Below, piece by piece: positions 62,692 through 64,000 of a stretch of DNA of 64,000 nucleotides. Each line of letters begins with the position of its first letter. Positions within the stretch are counted from its first letter, which is position 1. The stretch spans positions 156,031 through 220,030 of the forward strand of contig NZ_KB904713.1 in NCBI RefSeq assembly GCF_000380165.1, read 5' to 3'. Source of the stretch: Wenjunlia vitaminophila DSM 41686. Lineage in GTDB: Bacteria; Actinomycetota; Actinomycetes; Streptomycetales; Streptomycetaceae. The notes beneath the pieces were generated by a model. The model did not search any database, had not been told where the DNA came from, and saw nothing but the letters and a program-made list of their open reading frames with translations. Position numbers and translations under genes: made by a program.

Positions 62692-63294
62692 ATGACCTCA
62701 ACCTCCGGGGACGCGGCAGGTCCGGCCCTGCCGGCGGAACCAGCCATCGACGAACAGGTCGCCATCTACCAGCGCGAGTTTCCGGAGGTGGATCCCCAGG
62801 TCGAGACGATCGTGTCGGCGCTGTCCCGCCTGAACCGCCGGATGCACGTGGCCTACAGCCGCCAGCTCGCCGCGCTGGGCATCACCAACGCCGAGTGGGA
62901 GGTGCTCAAGGCCCTGGTCCTGGCCGGCAAGCCGTACCGCCTCGGCCCCGGAGACCTCGCCAAGAGGCTGGGCCTGACCCCCGCGGCGATGACCCACCGG
63001 GTTGACCGCATGGTGGGCGACGGCCTGGTCACCCGGGCCCGGGACGAGACCAACCGCGTCCGGGTCAACATCGAGCTGACCGGCGAGGGCCGCACCAAGT
63101 GGCTCGACGCGATGCGCATGGCGGCCACCTTCGAGGCCGATGTCCTCCAGGACCTCGGAGGAGACGAGCGCGGCACCCTGGCAGGCATCCTCACCCGGAT
63201 GCTCGTCCGGGTGGAGAGCGACCAGCCCGACGCGGGGGGCCGGCTCGTCGACCTCGACCAGGACGACCAGTCCGAGGGGACGACCTCCGGCTAG
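62692..63294 (+). CDS. MarR family regulator
   Basis: A 200-residue regulator. The core VSALSRLNRRMHVAYSRQLAALGITNAEWEVLKAL, then the winged helix YRLGPGDLAKRLGLTPAAMTHRVDRMVGDGLVTRARDETNRVRVNIELTGEGRTKWLDAM, is a normal MarR fold with a long N-terminal arm. It is divergent from the MFS exporter gene with 115 bases between, so it probably represses that gene and itself. The mRNA seems to be leaderless. An acidic tail (VDLDQDDQSEG) ends the protein. Confidence 0.92.
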   Translation: MTSTSGDAAGPALPAEPAIDEQVAIYQREFPEVDPQVETIVSALSRLNRRMHVAYSRQLAALGITNAEWEVLKALVLAGKPYRLGPGDLAKRLGLTPAAMTHRVDRMVGDGLVTRARDETNRVRVNIELTGEGRTKWLDAMRMAATFEADVLQDLGGDERGTLAGILTRMLVRVESDQPDAGGRLVDLDQDDQSEGTTSG

Positions 63295-63391
63295 GAGCCT
63301 GTCGCAACCCGCCCCGCGCCGCCCGCGCGGGTCCGACGCGTCCGACGGTCACCAGCCCCATGGAAGCTACGCAGAACGGCCCAGCCGTTCC

Positions 63392-63420
63392 TTGACATCG
63401 CCGAACCCGATGCGTACTGT
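63392..63420 (+). promoter_or_regulatory. rrn promoter (upstream one)
   Basis: TTGACA (63392-63397) and TACTGT (63415-63420) with 17-base spacing form a strong vegetative promoter about 600 bases before the window end, leading into the rRNA leader. Confidence 0.75.
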
Positions 63421-63625
63421 TCACCGAGTTGCCTCGGCGTGAGCAACGGACGCGGTGTTCACCGCGGACGGTCCCCGGGCAGCGATTCCGAAACTCACTG
63501 TGAGAAGTCAGCAGATGACTGACGTGTCATTCGACGCGCCTGTTCGTCTGCTGCATCTTCTTGCGCCATGAATTCGGAATGCCGCGGTGAATCCCGATCG
63601 ATTAGACCGAGCGACGAGGATCCGC

Positions 63626-63717
63626 TAAAGTCTCACACGTCGGAACGAGCGGGAAACCACTCGGGAAGGCAAGAGCAAAACGAGAAGGACTCAGGTCGGG
63701 AAATCTTCTGATAGAGT
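63626..63717 (+). promoter_or_regulatory. Further rrn promoter -10 elements
   Basis: TAAAGT at 63626-63631 and TAGAGT at 63712-63717 look like the -10 elements of the closely set promoters typical of Streptomyces rrn operons. Their -35 elements are poor matches, as is usual for these growth-controlled promoters. Confidence 0.55.
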
Positions 63718-63780
63718 CTGGATCACCGAACGGAAAGCGCCCGGAGAGACCGGTGAAAGGGTCTTGAAGGAAGCGTTCGT

Positions 63781-64000
63781 TCCTTGAGAACTCAACAGCG
63801 TACCAAAAATCAACGCCAGATTAGTTGATACCCCCGGATGGGTGGGTTCTGGCCCGCGTTGTGTGGGCTGGGGCTGCCTGTCGGGTGGTTCCTTTGAAAC
63901 AACATATGCAGGGACGCTGGTGGTGGTCGCCGATTTTTCCCGGTGACGGACCGCCGCTCTGCCGCGTATGTGACCTCCGAGGCCTGGCCTGCCGCCGATG
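63781..64000 (+). other. 16S rRNA operon leader (transcribed spacer before rrs)
   Basis: From TTGAGAACTCAACAGCGT (about 63784) through CAACGCCAGATTAGTTGATACCC and TTCCTTTGAAAC, the sequence follows the known Streptomyces pre-16S leader, with its antitermination (boxA-like) and RNase III processing regions. The mature 16S start is not reached before 64000 but should follow within roughly 100 bases. The region from 63295 to 63390 holds no recognised feature. Confidence 0.85.

Overview
The window is very GC-rich actinobacterial DNA, most likely from Streptomyces or a close relative in the Streptomycetaceae. The grounds are a complete conservon (cvnA-B-C-D plus a P450), an rRNA leader that reads like a Streptomyces rrn leader, a c-di-AMP (ydaO) riboswitch before an M23 peptidase, an AfsR-type SARP regulator, many GTG/TTG starts and 4-base GTGA/ATGA overlaps. 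Two tRNA genes are present (Glu-TTC, Lys-TTT), and the window ends inside the leader of a 16S rRNA operon. No insertion sequence, prophage or CRISPR array was recognised; this looks like chromosomal DNA with a few degraded stretches.

Layout. 1-4.4 kb: minus-strand conservon (histidine kinase, roadblock protein, DUF742 protein, Ras-like GTPase, P450 cut by the window edge). 5-9 kb: tRNA-Glu, a membrane metallophosphoesterase, a small zincin, a pair of overlapping fluoride-channel genes and a proline-rich lipoprotein. 9.2-13 kb: DEAD-box helicase, tRNA-Lys and three small genes. 13-23.4 kb: a carbon/respiration block with a GH15 glycosidase coupled to a pyruvate-oxidase-like enzyme, a FAD/4Fe-4S dehydrogenase and an SDR. 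Among them lie two broken genes, a qcrB with a large internal deletion and a coxII remnant joined to what looks like a ctaG tail. I read these as the remains of a second bcc-aa3 respiratory module. 23.6-31 kb: a Ser/Thr kinase with an FHA partner, a MacB-like ABC exporter, a PLP decarboxylase and a YqeB-like membrane protein.

31-38 kb: flotillin with an NfeD-like companion, a zinc alcohol dehydrogenase, an ECF sigma/anti-sigma-like pair with a 21-base palindrome over the sigma start, and a PfkB sugar kinase. 38-44.7 kb: a His-rich exported SH3 protein, an SDR with an altered catalytic lysine, an FMN reductase under a textbook SoxR promoter, a membrane-anchored XRE protein, a secreted protein, and the riboswitch-controlled M23 peptidase. 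44.8-49.6 kb: PrsW protease, TrmB, L-2-hydroxyglutarate oxidase and an HTH/TPR regulator, all on the minus strand. 50-57.5 kb: an asparagine-synthase-related protein resembling lasso-peptide cyclases but with a changed PP-loop, an AfsR-type regulator and a TetR regulator. 57.8-64 kb: type II NADH dehydrogenase, a SpoIIE-type phosphatase, a divergent MFS/MarR pair and the rrn promoter region.

Most convergent gene pairs are separated by perfect GC-rich hairpins that probably serve both directions. Starts were chosen from Shine-Dalgarno spacing, overlaps with the upstream gene and remembered family N-termini; no search could be run.
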